Shown: one piece after another, positions 17,077 to 24,151 of the stretch
Numbering within the stretch: position 1 is the first letter of the stretch
How the letters are laid out: every line of letters starts with the position of its first letter
NCBI GenBank assembly: GCA_958408685.1
Contig: CATYLC010000017.1
Span: forward strand, 1 to 47,489
DNA: 47,489 nt
Reading direction: 5' to 3'
Origin: an uncultured Collinsella sp.
Lineage (GTDB): Bacteria; Actinomycetota; Coriobacteriia; Coriobacteriales; Coriobacteriaceae
Made by a program: the position numbers and the translations under genes
Notes under the pieces: model-generated
The model's database searches: none
What the model was told of the DNA's origin: nothing
What the model saw: only the letters and a program-made list of their open reading frames with translations

Positions 17077-18359
17077 TGGCCCGCTTCCCCCTTGTTCCCA
17101 CGGCACCCGAGCGTGCCATATTAGTTGGTGTTGAGTGGCGCGACAATGCGTGGCCGCTCGATCGTTCGCTTGACGAGCTTGAGCGCCTGGCCCATACGGC
17201 TGGCGCCCAGTGCGTGGCGCGTTTGTCACAGCGTCTGGTTAAGCCGTATCCAAAATCGTTTATCGGTTCCGGTAAGGTTGAAGAGCTGTGCGGCCTGGTG
17301 CATCGCATGGATGTCGATGTCGTTATTTTTGACGACGACCTGACGCCCTCGCAGCAATCCTATTTGGAGAAAGCCGTGGGCGAGCCGGTAAAGATTATCG
17401 ATCGTACAGCACTGATCTTGGATATCTTTGGCCTGCATGCTCAGACGCGTGAGGGACGCCTACAGGTACAGCTGGCGCAGCTTCAATATCTGTTGCCTCG
17501 TCTGCGTGGCATGTGGAGCCATCTTGCCAAGGAGCAGACGCGCGGCGGCATCGGTTCGCGCTTTGGCCAGGGTGAAAGCCAGCTCGAGGTTGACCGTCGC
17601 TTGATTCGCAATAAGATTGCCGCGCTTCGTCGTGAGCTCAAGCAGGTTGAACAGCGTCGCGATGTCCAGTCCAAGAGCCGCATTGAGTCACCGGCGTTTC
17701 GCGTCGCGTTAGCCGGTTATACCAATGCCGGTAAATCGACGTTGCTCAATCGCCTGACCGGCTCTACGGTACTTTCGCAGGACAAGCTGTTTGCTACGCT
17801 CGACCCGACGACGCGTTCGTATCGCCTGCCCGGCGGTCGCGGCATGACGATTACCGATACCGTTGGCTTTATTCAAAAGCTACCGCATGGTCTCGTTGAT
17901 GCCTTTAAGTCCACGCTGTCTGAGGTTCTTGGTGCCGATCTGATCCTTAAAGTTGTGGATGCCTCTGACGAGGACTACGAGCGCCAGCTCGAGGCAGTCG
18001 ATCGCGTTCTTGACGAGATCGGTGCCGGCGAGCGTTTGACGCTTACGGTGTTCAATAAAATCGATCTGCTCGATAGTGTTGATCGATTGAGCTTCCGTCG
18101 TCGCTATCCCGAGGCCGTGCTGTTCTCGGCCCAGACAGGCGAGGGACTCGACGATCTCGTCGACCGTATTGCTCGTGAGGCGGCTGCTACCGATGTGTTG
18201 CTCTCTGCTGATATCCCGTATCGTGAGGGCGCCCTCATCACGCTGGTGCATGAGCAGGGAACCCTTTTGCACGAGGAATATCTTGAGGACGGCGTTCGTA
18301 TTGTGGCGAAGCTGCCGGTTCGTATCGCGCCGCGGCTCAAGCGTTATCGCACCGAGTAG
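17076..18359 (+). CDS. hflX: GTPase HflX
   Basis: A 427-residue ribosome-associated GTPase that splits stalled or hibernating ribosomes. It has the N-terminal HflX domain (SFIGSGKVEEL at 61-71 and HAQTREGRLQVQLAQL at 121-136), a coiled-coil linker, and the G domain with G1 GYTNAGKST at 214-222 and G4 NKID. Its ATG overlaps the miaA stop; miaA-hflX linkage is common. The last 16 bases overlap the end of the convergent DUF1624 gene. Confidence 0.95.
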   Translation: MARFPLVPTAPERAILVGVEWRDNAWPLDRSLDELERLAHTAGAQCVARLSQRLVKPYPKSFIGSGKVEELCGLVHRMDVDVVIFDDDLTPSQQSYLEKAVGEPVKIIDRTALILDIFGLHAQTREGRLQVQLAQLQYLLPRLRGMWSHLAKEQTRGGIGSRFGQGESQLEVDRRLIRNKIAALRRELKQVEQRRDVQSKSRIESPAFRVALAGYTNAGKSTLLNRLTGSTVLSQDKLFATLDPTTRSYRLPGGRGMTITDTVGFIQKLPHGLVDAFKSTLSEVLGADLILKVVDASDEDYERQLEAVDRVLDEIGAGERLTLTVFNKIDLLDSVDRLSFRRRYPEAVLFSAQTGEGLDDLVDRIAREAAATDVLLSADIPYREGALITLVHEQGTLLHEEYLEDGVRIVAKLPVRIAPRLKRYRTE

Positions 18360-19048
18360 ACGAGCTCCAAAAAGCCCAGAATAATGGGCTGATGCAGCAG
18401 ATAAAAGGGGAGTGCGTGACGTCCAAGGCTGGCGAGCGCCGGGACGGGATTGGCGTAGGCCCAGCTAGGGACGGTCTTATCGATTCCCTTCGCTATGTGT
18501 GCGGCGTAGTATCCTGCAAGATACATAAAGAAAAACGGGATGATGGGGTAGTAATCACCTGAGACAAACCCAGGGCTCGGAAATCCCAGCCACGCCAGGT
18601 GGGGGACAGGGTAGATCGTTTTGGGGATGCTCCAGGTGAGGGCAAACAACAAAAGGCATAGGGACATGCCCCATCTCGCCGATATCTTCTTAAGGACGGG
18701 ATCGGTCAACGCCACGATGCCGGTACATGCGGCCATGCAGTAGATGATGCCAAAATTAACCGAATCGTCTACTGAGACAAGTGTTGTTGCCAACCAGACG
18801 ACGAGTGCTGCTAAGGCGTATTTGGCGGCACGTTTGATATTGTTGCGCGAAAGGGTGCACATCCAACCCGCGATAAACAAAAATACCCAGCTGATGCTGG
18901 CGCGCCAGATGTCTTGAAAGACAGTCTGGGTAAACCAGGGCATATCCCAGCCGTACAGGTAGGCGAGATCGTAGCAAGCGTGAAAACCTGCCATTGAAAT
19001 CATCGTAAACCCGCGGACGGTATCAAAGATAGTGATGCGTTTTTGCAT
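18344..19048 (-). CDS. DUF1624 (HGSNAT-like) membrane protein
   Basis: A 234-residue polytopic membrane protein with about six or seven hydrophobic segments. The N-terminal FDTVRGFTMISMAGFHACYD resembles the DUF1624 / heparan-alpha-glucosaminide N-acetyltransferase family, thought to acylate sugars across the membrane; the substrate is unknown. Its ATG overlaps the lexA stop (TAATG), so it should be cotranscribed with lexA and raised during SOS. Its 3' end overlaps hflX by 16 bases. Confidence 0.75.
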   Translation of the reverse strand: MQKRITIFDTVRGFTMISMAGFHACYDLAYLYGWDMPWFTQTVFQDIWRASISWVFLFIAGWMCTLSRNNIKRAAKYALAALVVWLATTLVSVDDSVNFGIIYCMAACTGIVALTDPVLKKISARWGMSLCLLLFALTWSIPKTIYPVPHLAWLGFPSPGFVSGDYYPIIPFFFMYLAGYYAAHIAKGIDKTVPSWAYANPVPALASLGRHALPFYLLHQPIILGFLELVYSVR

Positions 19049-19692
19049 TACGAGAACCGGCGCATCAAGCCGACGACTTTGCCCAAGATAACGGGATTCG
19101 TTGCATAGATAGGCTCCATGGTGTCATTCTCGGGCTGCAGGCGCACGCGTCCCTGCTCCTTGTAGAACGTCTTGACGGTCGCTGAACCATCAATCATGGC
19201 CACGACAATTTCGCCGTTCATGGCACTCTTTTGTTCACGGACGATGATGTAATCGCCATTGAAGATGCCGACATTGATCATTGAGCTCCCATGCACCTCA
19301 AGGATAAAGGAACCCTGATCGGTGGCGATTTCGGTCGGGATAGTAAAAGTGTCTTCGATATTCTGCTCGGCCAGAATGGGAATCCCAGCCGCGACGCGAC
19401 CAACGAGCGGTAGCGAGACCGTTCCGCGAGGTGCGGTGGGCCCGTCAGATTTTGAAATTGAGACAGAGGAACCGTCCTCGTTAAAGAGTTCCAGGGCGCG
19501 CGGTTTGGTGGCATCGCGCTTGAGTAGCCCGCGCGCCTCCAGAGCAGATAGATGGGCGTGCACGGTGCTGGGGGAGGAAAGGCCCACGGCAGAAGCCATC
19601 TCGCGCACGCTGGGCGGATAACCCTTCTCCTGCTGATATTCCTTGATGAAGTCGTAAATTTGCTGCTGACGCTTGGTAATTTTGCGAGCCAT
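19048..19692 (-). CDS. lexA: SOS repressor LexA
   Basis: A 214-residue LexA. It has an N-terminal winged helix-turn-helix (SVREMASAVGLSSPSTVHAH, about 28-47) and a C-terminal S24 self-protease domain. The cleavage site A102-G103 lies in RVAAGIP, with catalytic S137 (GSSM) and K174 (ATVKTF). The start at 19692 is chosen over a longer open frame because AGAGGA lies just upstream and MARKITKRQQ matches the family N-terminus; the longer form would run through the SOS boxes. Three operators lie in the 100 bases upstream, which implies autoregulation. Confidence 0.97.
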   Translation of the reverse strand: MARKITKRQQQIYDFIKEYQQEKGYPPSVREMASAVGLSSPSTVHAHLSALEARGLLKRDATKPRALELFNEDGSSVSISKSDGPTAPRGTVSLPLVGRVAAGIPILAEQNIEDTFTIPTEIATDQGSFILEVHGSSMINVGIFNGDYIIVREQKSAMNGEIVVAMIDGSATVKTFYKEQGRVRLQPENDTMEPIYATNPVILGKVVGLMRRFS

Positions 19693-19715
19693 CAGGGCAT
19701 CCTCTCTACCCATGT

Positions 19716-19729
19716 CAAACAAATGTTCG
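19716..19729 (-). promoter_or_regulatory. LexA box 1 in the lexA/yneA interval
   Basis: Read on the minus strand this is CGAACATTTGTTTG, matching CGAAC-N4-GTT with a weaker last position. It lies 24 bases before the lexA ATG. Confidence 0.8.
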
Positions 19730-19737
19730 AATTTTGC

Positions 19738-19767
19738 TTGACAGGAACAACTGTTCGAAGATAATAA
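19738..19767 (+). promoter_or_regulatory. SOS-regulated promoter of the YneA-like gene
   Basis: TTGACA (19738-19743) is followed by ATAATAATAA from 19761, giving a -10 of ATAATA or TAATAA at 17 or 18 bases. LexA box 2 lies exactly between them, the same geometry as at recA. Confidence 0.75.
19744..19757 (-). promoter_or_regulatory. LexA box 2 in the lexA/yneA interval
   Basis: Read on the minus strand this is CGAACAGTTGTTCC, a near-perfect SOS operator. On the plus strand it fills the spacer of the promoter for the LysM gene. Confidence 0.9.
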
Positions 19768-19771
19768 TAAC

Positions 19772-19785
19772 CGAACATTCGTTCT
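19772..19785 (+). promoter_or_regulatory. LexA box 3 in the lexA/yneA interval
   Basis: CGAACATTCGTTCT is a near-perfect SOS operator close to the predicted transcription start of the LysM gene. Boxes 1, 2 and 3 start exactly 28 bases apart. Confidence 0.88.
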
Positions 19786-19852
19786 CGCGCTAGACATTTT
19801 TGTCCGCGCGGCTTGATAAAACTGTTCTCAGCAAAACACGCGAGAGGAGAAC

Positions 19853-20305
19853 ATGATGAACGCAACGAATATGGTCCAGGGAAACCTCGCCCTTAAGCTC
19901 GAGACGCCTGCCGCGCCCGCTTTTACTGTTGTCAAGGGTGGACGTTCCGGTTATCAGCCTTTGCCCGTAAAGTCTGCTCGCACTCAGTATGCTGTTGCCG
20001 CGCCGACTCCCGCTGCCCTGAAGGTCTCGACGATTGTTGCCGTCGCCGTTGCGCTCACGCTCTTTTTTGTCCTCGCTACGTCGGTCTTTAGCGCTCGTCA
20101 CGCCGCGTATGCCGAGTCCGTTTCCAACGTTACCTACGAGACCATTCGCGTTCAGCCTGGTGATTCTCTTTGGTCGCTTGCCGAGGAATATCCAATCGAA
20201 GGCCTTTCCACGCAAGAGACTTCCGACATGATCCGTAACGTCAATCATCTGGAGCATGGTTCGCTCGCCGCCGGTGCGCATCTTAAGGTTCCTACTCGTT
20301 CGTAA
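19853..20305 (+). CDS. YneA-like SOS cell-division suppressor (LysM protein)
   Basis: A 150-residue protein with a hydrophilic N-terminus of about 55 residues, one transmembrane helix (about 57-80), and an extracytoplasmic LysM domain starting near TYETIRVQPGDSLWSLA. In Bacillus and many Gram-positives the gene divergent from lexA is yneA, an SOS-induced division inhibitor with the same membrane-LysM layout. The divergent position, the SOS-controlled promoter and the architecture support that role, although sequence similarity between YneA proteins is low. GAGAGGAGA precedes ATG 19853; ATG 19856 is an alternative. Confidence 0.82.
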   Translation: MMNATNMVQGNLALKLETPAAPAFTVVKGGRSGYQPLPVKSARTQYAVAAPTPAALKVSTIVAVAVALTLFFVLATSVFSARHAAYAESVSNVTYETIRVQPGDSLWSLAEEYPIEGLSTQETSDMIRNVNHLEHGSLAAGAHLKVPTRS

Positions 20306-20318
20306 TCATTATCACGCT

Positions 20319-20362
20319 GCGCATGGTACCCTTGTTATCGTTTAAGAGGAGGTACCATGCGC
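20319..20362 (+). promoter_or_regulatory. Hairpin covering the nrdR start codon
   Basis: GCGCATGGTACC (20319-20330) and GGTACCATGCGC (20351-20362) are a perfect 12-bp inverted repeat with a 20-base loop. The right arm contains the nrdR ATG (20357-20359), and the Shine-Dalgarno AGAGGAGG (20345-20352) straddles loop and stem. There is no T-run, so it is not a simple terminator. It could restrict nrdR translation or separate its expression from the SOS-induced gene upstream. Confidence 0.7.
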
Positions 20363-20800
20363 TGTCCCAAATGCGGCAAGGCACATACCCGCGTCGTTGA
20401 TTCCCGTATGCAGGAGTCAAATAACACCATTAAGCGCCGTCGCGAATGTTGCTCGTGTAATTACCGCTTTACAACGTTCGAGCGATGCGAAGACCCAATC
20501 GAGGTCATTAAGTCGGACGGAACTAAGCAGCGGTTCGATCGCAATAAGCTGCTCGTCGGCTTGATGCGCGCCACCATCAAGCGTGATATCGACACTAAGA
20601 AGCTCAATGAGATTATCGACGATATCGAGGTCGAGCTGCGTTCTCGTACGCTGACGGCCGTCACGTCCCATGAGTTGGGTGACATGGTGCTCAAGCGCTT
20701 GGCCAAGATCGACAAGGTGGCGTACATCCGCTTTGCCTCGGTCTACCGCGATTTCAAAGACGTCGATGAGTTTCTGCAAGAGCTTGACAAGCTAAGGTGA
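20357..20800 (+). CDS. nrdR: Transcriptional repressor NrdR
   Basis: A 147-residue ATP-cone repressor of ribonucleotide reductase genes that senses dATP/ATP. The N-terminal zinc ribbon has C3, C6, C31 and C34 (MRCPKC ... CCSC), and the ATP-cone domain follows from about residue 46. Full family length. A strong Shine-Dalgarno precedes the ATG, but both lie in a potential hairpin. dut follows five bases after the stop, linking two controls of the dNTP pool. Confidence 0.97.
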   Translation: MRCPKCGKAHTRVVDSRMQESNNTIKRRRECCSCNYRFTTFERCEDPIEVIKSDGTKQRFDRNKLLVGLMRATIKRDIDTKKLNEIIDDIEVELRSRTLTAVTSHELGDMVLKRLAKIDKVAYIRFASVYRDFKDVDEFLQELDKLR

Positions 20801-20804
20801 TTCC

Positions 20805-21248
20805 ATGTCCAACATTACCGTCAACATAAAGCGTCTCGACCCTACCGTCGAGCTTCCCAAATACGCCCATCCCACCGATGCCGGTTTGGATCTGCGCTCC
20901 AACGAGGACTGCGTCCTGAGGCCCTTCGAACGTCGTCTGGTCTCTACTGGGCTGGCCATCGCCCTGCCCGACGGTTACGCCGGCTTCGTCCAGCCCCGCA
21001 GCGGCTTGGCCATCAAGCAGGGCCTGTCTATAGTCAATACGCCGGGCCTCATCGACGCCCACTACCGAGGAGAACTCAAGGTTATCCTCATCAACCTGGA
21101 TCCCTCCAACAACATTCAAATCAACAAAGGCGACCGCATAGCCCAACTCGTCATCCAAGAAGTCCCCACGGTCAACCTCATAGAGGTAGACGAGCTAGAC
21201 AAAACCGACCGAGGCAACGGAGGCTTCGGCTCCAGCGGCGTAGCCTAG
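20805..21248 (+). CDS. dut: dUTP diphosphatase
   Basis: A 147-residue trimeric dUTPase that keeps uracil out of DNA and supplies dUMP. All five motifs are visible: DAGLDLRS (25-32), PRSGLA (64-69), NTPGLIDAHYRGE (78-90, catalytic D84 and Y87), GDRIAQLVIQ (109-118) and GGFGSSG (139-145). AAGG just before the nrdR stop is the ribosome site. The last third uses more CAA, AAA, ATA, GTA and CTA codons than its neighbours. A large hairpin element follows 17 bases after the stop. Confidence 0.96.
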   Translation: MSNITVNIKRLDPTVELPKYAHPTDAGLDLRSNEDCVLRPFERRLVSTGLAIALPDGYAGFVQPRSGLAIKQGLSIVNTPGLIDAHYRGELKVILINLDPSNNIQINKGDRIAQLVIQEVPTVNLIEVDELDKTDRGNGGFGSSGVA

Positions 21249-21264
21249 GGGCGCTCGTATCCCT

Positions 21265-21367
21265 CCCGCCCGCCTCTCACACATATCATTCCATGCTCAA
21301 ACATTCTCGCTTCGCTTTGCTCGCTGCGAAACTGCGCGTGGAACGATATGTGTGAGAGGCGGGCGGG
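21265..21367 (+). repeat. Nested hairpin element, copy 1 (after dut)
   Basis: Arms 21265-21293 and 21339-21367 are complementary over 29 bases with one A-C mismatch. The 45-base core between them (21294-21338) begins TGCTCAAACATTCTCGC and ends GCGAAACTGCGCG. The core matches the core of copy 2 in reverse orientation, except for an extra 9 bases related to its AGCGA-type repeats. Relative to the gene just upstream (dut) the core reads in the same sense as copy 2 does relative to its own gene. It probably acts as a terminator, but the conserved core is unexplained. Confidence 0.85.
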
Positions 21368-21400
21368 CGGCTACTCGCTTGAAACAATATTTACTTTTCT

Positions 21401-21449
21401 AGTAAGCCGACGCTACAAAGGGACCGTCCCTTTGTAGCGTCGGCTTACT
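21401..21449. terminator. 49-base near-perfect palindrome, bidirectional terminator
   Basis: AGTAAGCCGACGCTACAAAG (21401-21420) and what follows to 21424 are exactly mirrored by 21426-21449. This gives a stem of about 23 bp with a three-base loop. T-rich tracts lie on both sides (ATTTACTTTTCT before, GTATTTATATTTT after), so it could stop transcription from either direction. Confidence 0.75.
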
Positions 21450-21525
21450 GTATTTATATTTTCTGGTTCCCCTTTGCAGATTTTACTGGTGGGGAATCTG
21501 GTATAGCTGCTAGTACGTTAACGCA

Positions 21526-21627
21526 GCTAGCCTGCGGGAGGCCCTATATATCGTCCCGCGCGCAGTTTCGCAGCGAAGCGAGAATGTTTGAGCACGGGAT
21601 GATATATAGGGCCTCCCGCAGGCTAGC
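21526..21627 (-). repeat. Nested hairpin element, copy 2 (after the glycosyltransferase)
   Basis: Arms 21526-21558 and 21595-21627 are complementary over 33 bases with one mismatch at the same place as in copy 1. The 36-base core (21559-21594) begins CGCGCAGTTTCGC and ends GAATGTTTGAGCA on the plus strand, the reverse of copy 1. The outer arm sequences differ wholly from copy 1, while the inner arm keeps ATATCATYCCR / YGGRACGATAT with two compensatory base-pair changes. It lies 13 bases after the minus-strand glycosyltransferase stop. Confidence 0.85.
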
Positions 21628-21640
21628 GGACATTAAGACC

Positions 21641-22942
21641 CTAGCGAATATGCGCGGGTTTATCGCCCCAGTAGAAGCGGCAGAAGGCTCGTTTGCGCTT
21701 TTGGGGCTTGCCTACGAGCTCCATGGTTGCGATGGCGATGTCCTCGGCTGCGCGTGGACGGCGCAGCACTTCGCCATTGATGAGCAGTGCCTTGAGCGAC
21801 TCGGGATGATCGTGGAGATGGCGTAACGTCACGATGAGTTCTCGTGCGGTGGTGACATGCATACTGGCGCCCATGCCGGTGAGCATCGTTGTGTTGGCCT
21901 TTTCCTGACCGTATGATTTGCCCAGCAGGATCATCGGCAGATGTGCGCATAGACACTCGGTGACGGTGAGCCCGCCCGACTTGAGGATTGCCAGGTCGCA
22001 GCCGTGCATGAGGGCCGCCATGTCATCCACGTAGTCCAGAACTGTGACGTTTTCGAGCTTCATGGCGTCGAAGAGCGTTTTGAGTCGGGTGGCGTATTCC
22101 TTATCCTTGCCCGGTAAAAAGACAAAGTGCATGTCCTCAAAGCTGCGTAAGAAGGGGAGCGTGTGGTCCATCGCGGCACGGAAACGCACGTATGGTTGGG
22201 GCAAACTGGCGCCGGCCATCACCAATACGACGGTTTTGTCTATGGGGAGATTGAACTTGCTGAGCTCATCTTCGCGTTTGTAATCGGTATCGAAACCGGC
22301 TCGGATGGGGATGCCCGTTATGCGGATCTTTGACTCGGGAACCTTGCGCGGGCGCAGCGTTTCAGCCATAAATTCGTTGGCTACACAGAATAGGTCGGTG
22401 TCCTTGTGGGGCCAAAAGCCTTCGACTTCGTAATCGGTCGGCACGCAGATGACCGGGTAATCGATACCCGTGATGACGCGGGCGCCCACAGCGACGTTGG
22501 CCGCCGTAATGTGTGTTGCGACCACGGCTATGGGCCTGCGGGTCCGGACGTATTCGTTGAAGGCGGGGAACATAATTCGTGACCATGCTGTGCCGCCGCC
22601 CCAGAGCAGATGTCCTGTAAGCGTATATCGCCAGGTCAGGTCGTAAATGGGGCGTGTGGCTCCCGTAAAAGAAGCCGCGGTCTTATTGCCGTCGAATTTA
22701 ATACGTCCAAAATCAAGGATATCGAGCACTTCAATTTCAATATCCTCAGGGATTCCCTTGGTGCCGCGGATAAGGTCAAATGCTTGTGCAATCGCGTTGG
22801 CGGCGGCTTTGTGGCCCGATCCAACTGATGCGTGCACAATGGTTACCAGGGGTTTTTGTGCAGGTAAAACGGTCATTTGCTCCGGTTGGGGAGTGGCTTG
22901 CATGGGCAGGGGAGCGCTATTGCTCGTCTGCGTTTGATCCAT
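21641..22942 (-). CDS. MGDG-synthase/UgtP-like glycosyltransferase
   Basis: A 433-residue GT28-type enzyme of the monogalactosyl/glucosyl-diacylglycerol synthase family, which adds sugar from a UDP donor to diacylglycerol to make membrane glycolipids or a lipoteichoic-acid anchor. After an N-terminal tail of about 30 Pro/Gln-rich residues comes IVHASVGSGHKAAANAIA, the family N-terminal signature. The C-terminal donor-binding half has LKSGGLTVTECL, also characteristic. The start at 22942 is supported by GGGGAG nearby; the frame stays open upstream but without a ribosome site. It is divergent from trxB, with 117 bases between the start codons. Confidence 0.82.
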   Translation of the reverse strand: MDQTQTSNSAPLPMQATPQPEQMTVLPAQKPLVTIVHASVGSGHKAAANAIAQAFDLIRGTKGIPEDIEIEVLDILDFGRIKFDGNKTAASFTGATRPIYDLTWRYTLTGHLLWGGGTAWSRIMFPAFNEYVRTRRPIAVVATHITAANVAVGARVITGIDYPVICVPTDYEVEGFWPHKDTDLFCVANEFMAETLRPRKVPESKIRITGIPIRAGFDTDYKREDELSKFNLPIDKTVVLVMAGASLPQPYVRFRAAMDHTLPFLRSFEDMHFVFLPGKDKEYATRLKTLFDAMKLENVTVLDYVDDMAALMHGCDLAILKSGGLTVTECLCAHLPMILLGKSYGQEKANTTMLTGMGASMHVTTARELIVTLRHLHDHPESLKALLINGEVLRRPRAAEDIAIATMELVGKPQKRKRAFCRFYWGDKPAHIR

Positions 22943-23059
22943 CGATAACTCCCCTTCAGCTTTGTTACGCGATTTATTATTGTAGTGCATGAGTGTCATG
23001 TTCACGTAAATTTGGGTATGAGCGCAAAGAACGACAACGTTTCGACGAGAGGATTCTTC

Positions 23060-23998
23060 ATGACTACCGATCAGCCGATTGATGTTGCGATTATCGGTGG
23101 AGGCCCCGCGGGCTATGCTGCCGCCATTTACGCTGCGCGTGCCAACCTGACGACGACCGTGATTGAGCAGGGCATGTCGGGTGGACAGATCGCCACGACC
23201 AATGAAGTCGAGAACTATCCGGGCATTCCGCTCTTGAGTGGCGCCGAACTCGGCGAGCGTTTTCAGCAACATGCAGAGGGGCTGGGAGCGCAGGTTACAT
23301 GGAGCATGGTTACGGGTATCGATTACGATGCCGATGCAGCGCTGTTTACGGTTCATCACGATATGGGCGATACGCTTGCCTCGAGCGTTATCGCTTGCAT
23401 GGGTGCCACGCCGCGTCCGGCAGGTTTCGCTGGCGAGGATACCTATCGCGGTCGTGGCGTTTCATATTGCGCAACATGTGACGGCATGTTCTTCCGCGGC
23501 AAACAGGTCTTTGTAATCGGTGGTGGCAATTCGGCATGCGAAGAGGCACTGTTCCTGTCAGATATTGCCAGCAGTGTGACCATCGTGCTGCGCCGCGACC
23601 AGTTCCGTGCGCCTGATGGTGTTGTTCAGAAAGTACTCAAAAAGGACAATATTACAGTTAGGTACCAAACTAGTATTGTGGAGCTTTCTGGTGAAGCGAT
23701 GCCCACGACAATTACGTTCAAAGACAATGCAAGCGGTAAGACGCATGCCGAGACCTTTGAGCCTGGCTCGTTTGGCATTTTTGTCTTTACCGGCACGCAA
23801 CCCCATACCGAGCTTGTTGAGCATCTAGTCGATCTGGCGCCTGATGGCGGCATTCTGACTGATGAATCCATGGCGACCCGCACGCCAGGTCTATTTGCTG
23901 CTGGCGACATCCGTTCCAAGCGCTTACGTCAGGTTGTTACCGCCGTTTCTGACGGAGCCATAGCAGCAACGAGCGCATACGCGTTTCTCCGCGGATAA
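23060..23998 (+). CDS. trxB: Thioredoxin reductase
   Basis: A 312-residue flavoprotein that passes electrons from NADPH to thioredoxin. The FAD-binding GGGPAGYAAAIYAAR begins at residue 13, the redox-active CATC is at 137-140, and the NADPH-binding GGGNSACEEA follows at about 154. The C-terminal FAD motif GLFAAGDIR is present. The start at 23060 follows AGAGGA; earlier in-frame ATGs lack a ribosome site. A terminator follows at 24040-24083. Confidence 0.94.
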   Translation: MTTDQPIDVAIIGGGPAGYAAAIYAARANLTTTVIEQGMSGGQIATTNEVENYPGIPLLSGAELGERFQQHAEGLGAQVTWSMVTGIDYDADAALFTVHHDMGDTLASSVIACMGATPRPAGFAGEDTYRGRGVSYCATCDGMFFRGKQVFVIGGGNSACEEALFLSDIASSVTIVLRRDQFRAPDGVVQKVLKKDNITVRYQTSIVELSGEAMPTTITFKDNASGKTHAETFEPGSFGIFVFTGTQPHTELVEHLVDLAPDGGILTDESMATRTPGLFAAGDIRSKRLRQVVTAVSDGAIAATSAYAFLRG

Positions 23999-24039
23999 GT
24001 ACGATAATATATCTTATGTAAGGTTGTTATCTATTAACT

Positions 24040-24083
24040 AAATGGCGGGACGATGCATCAGTGCACTGTCCCGCCATTTTTCT
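24040..24083 (+). terminator. Rho-independent terminator of trxB
   Basis: AAATGGCGGGAC (24040-24051) pairs perfectly with GTCCCGCCATTT (24068-24079). A TGCA/TGCA inner pairing is possible in the loop, and the T-rich TTTTTCTT follows from 24077. Confidence 0.88.
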
Positions 24084-24089
24084 TGCAGG

Positions 24090-24127
24090 CTATATGGTAT
24101 GCAAAACTAGATAACCTAGAATACAAT
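24090..24127 (+). promoter_or_regulatory. Promoter and shared palindromic operator of the DUF1836 gene
   Basis: CTATATGGT-ATGCAAA-ACTAGATAA (24090-24114) is a partly degenerate copy of the perfect palindrome upstream of degV (25760-25790). A -10-like TACAAT lies at 24122-24127, so the site would cover the -35 region. This suggests autorepression, most simply by the DUF1836 protein itself. Confidence 0.6.
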
Positions 24128-24151
24128 ATAGAAAATGAACGGAGGACCTTT

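Larger units (their letters stand above)
21249..21640. other. Gene-free interval filled with inverted repeats
   Basis: About 390 bases between the convergent ends of dut (+) and the glycosyltransferase (-) hold no plausible gene. They contain three very long inverted repeats (21265-21367, 21401-21449 and 21526-21627) plus short ones such as TTCCCC/GGGGAA (21467-21496) and AGCTGC/GCAGCT (about 21505-21528). Confidence 0.9.

Noticed and set aside
18372..18390. AGCCC/GGGCT hairpin as terminator of hflX
   Set aside because: It has only five base pairs, lies within the DUF1624 coding region and has no T-run.
20319..20362. Rho-independent terminator between the LysM gene and nrdR
   Set aside because: There is no T-run after the stem, and the right arm contains the nrdR start codon.
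21265..21627. CRISPR array
   Set aside because: There are only two related units, in opposite orientation, with internal complementarity and no regular spacers or cas genes.
21584..21826. 80-codon plus-strand open frame
   Set aside because: It starts inside the hairpin element and runs antisense through the end of the glycosyltransferase gene.
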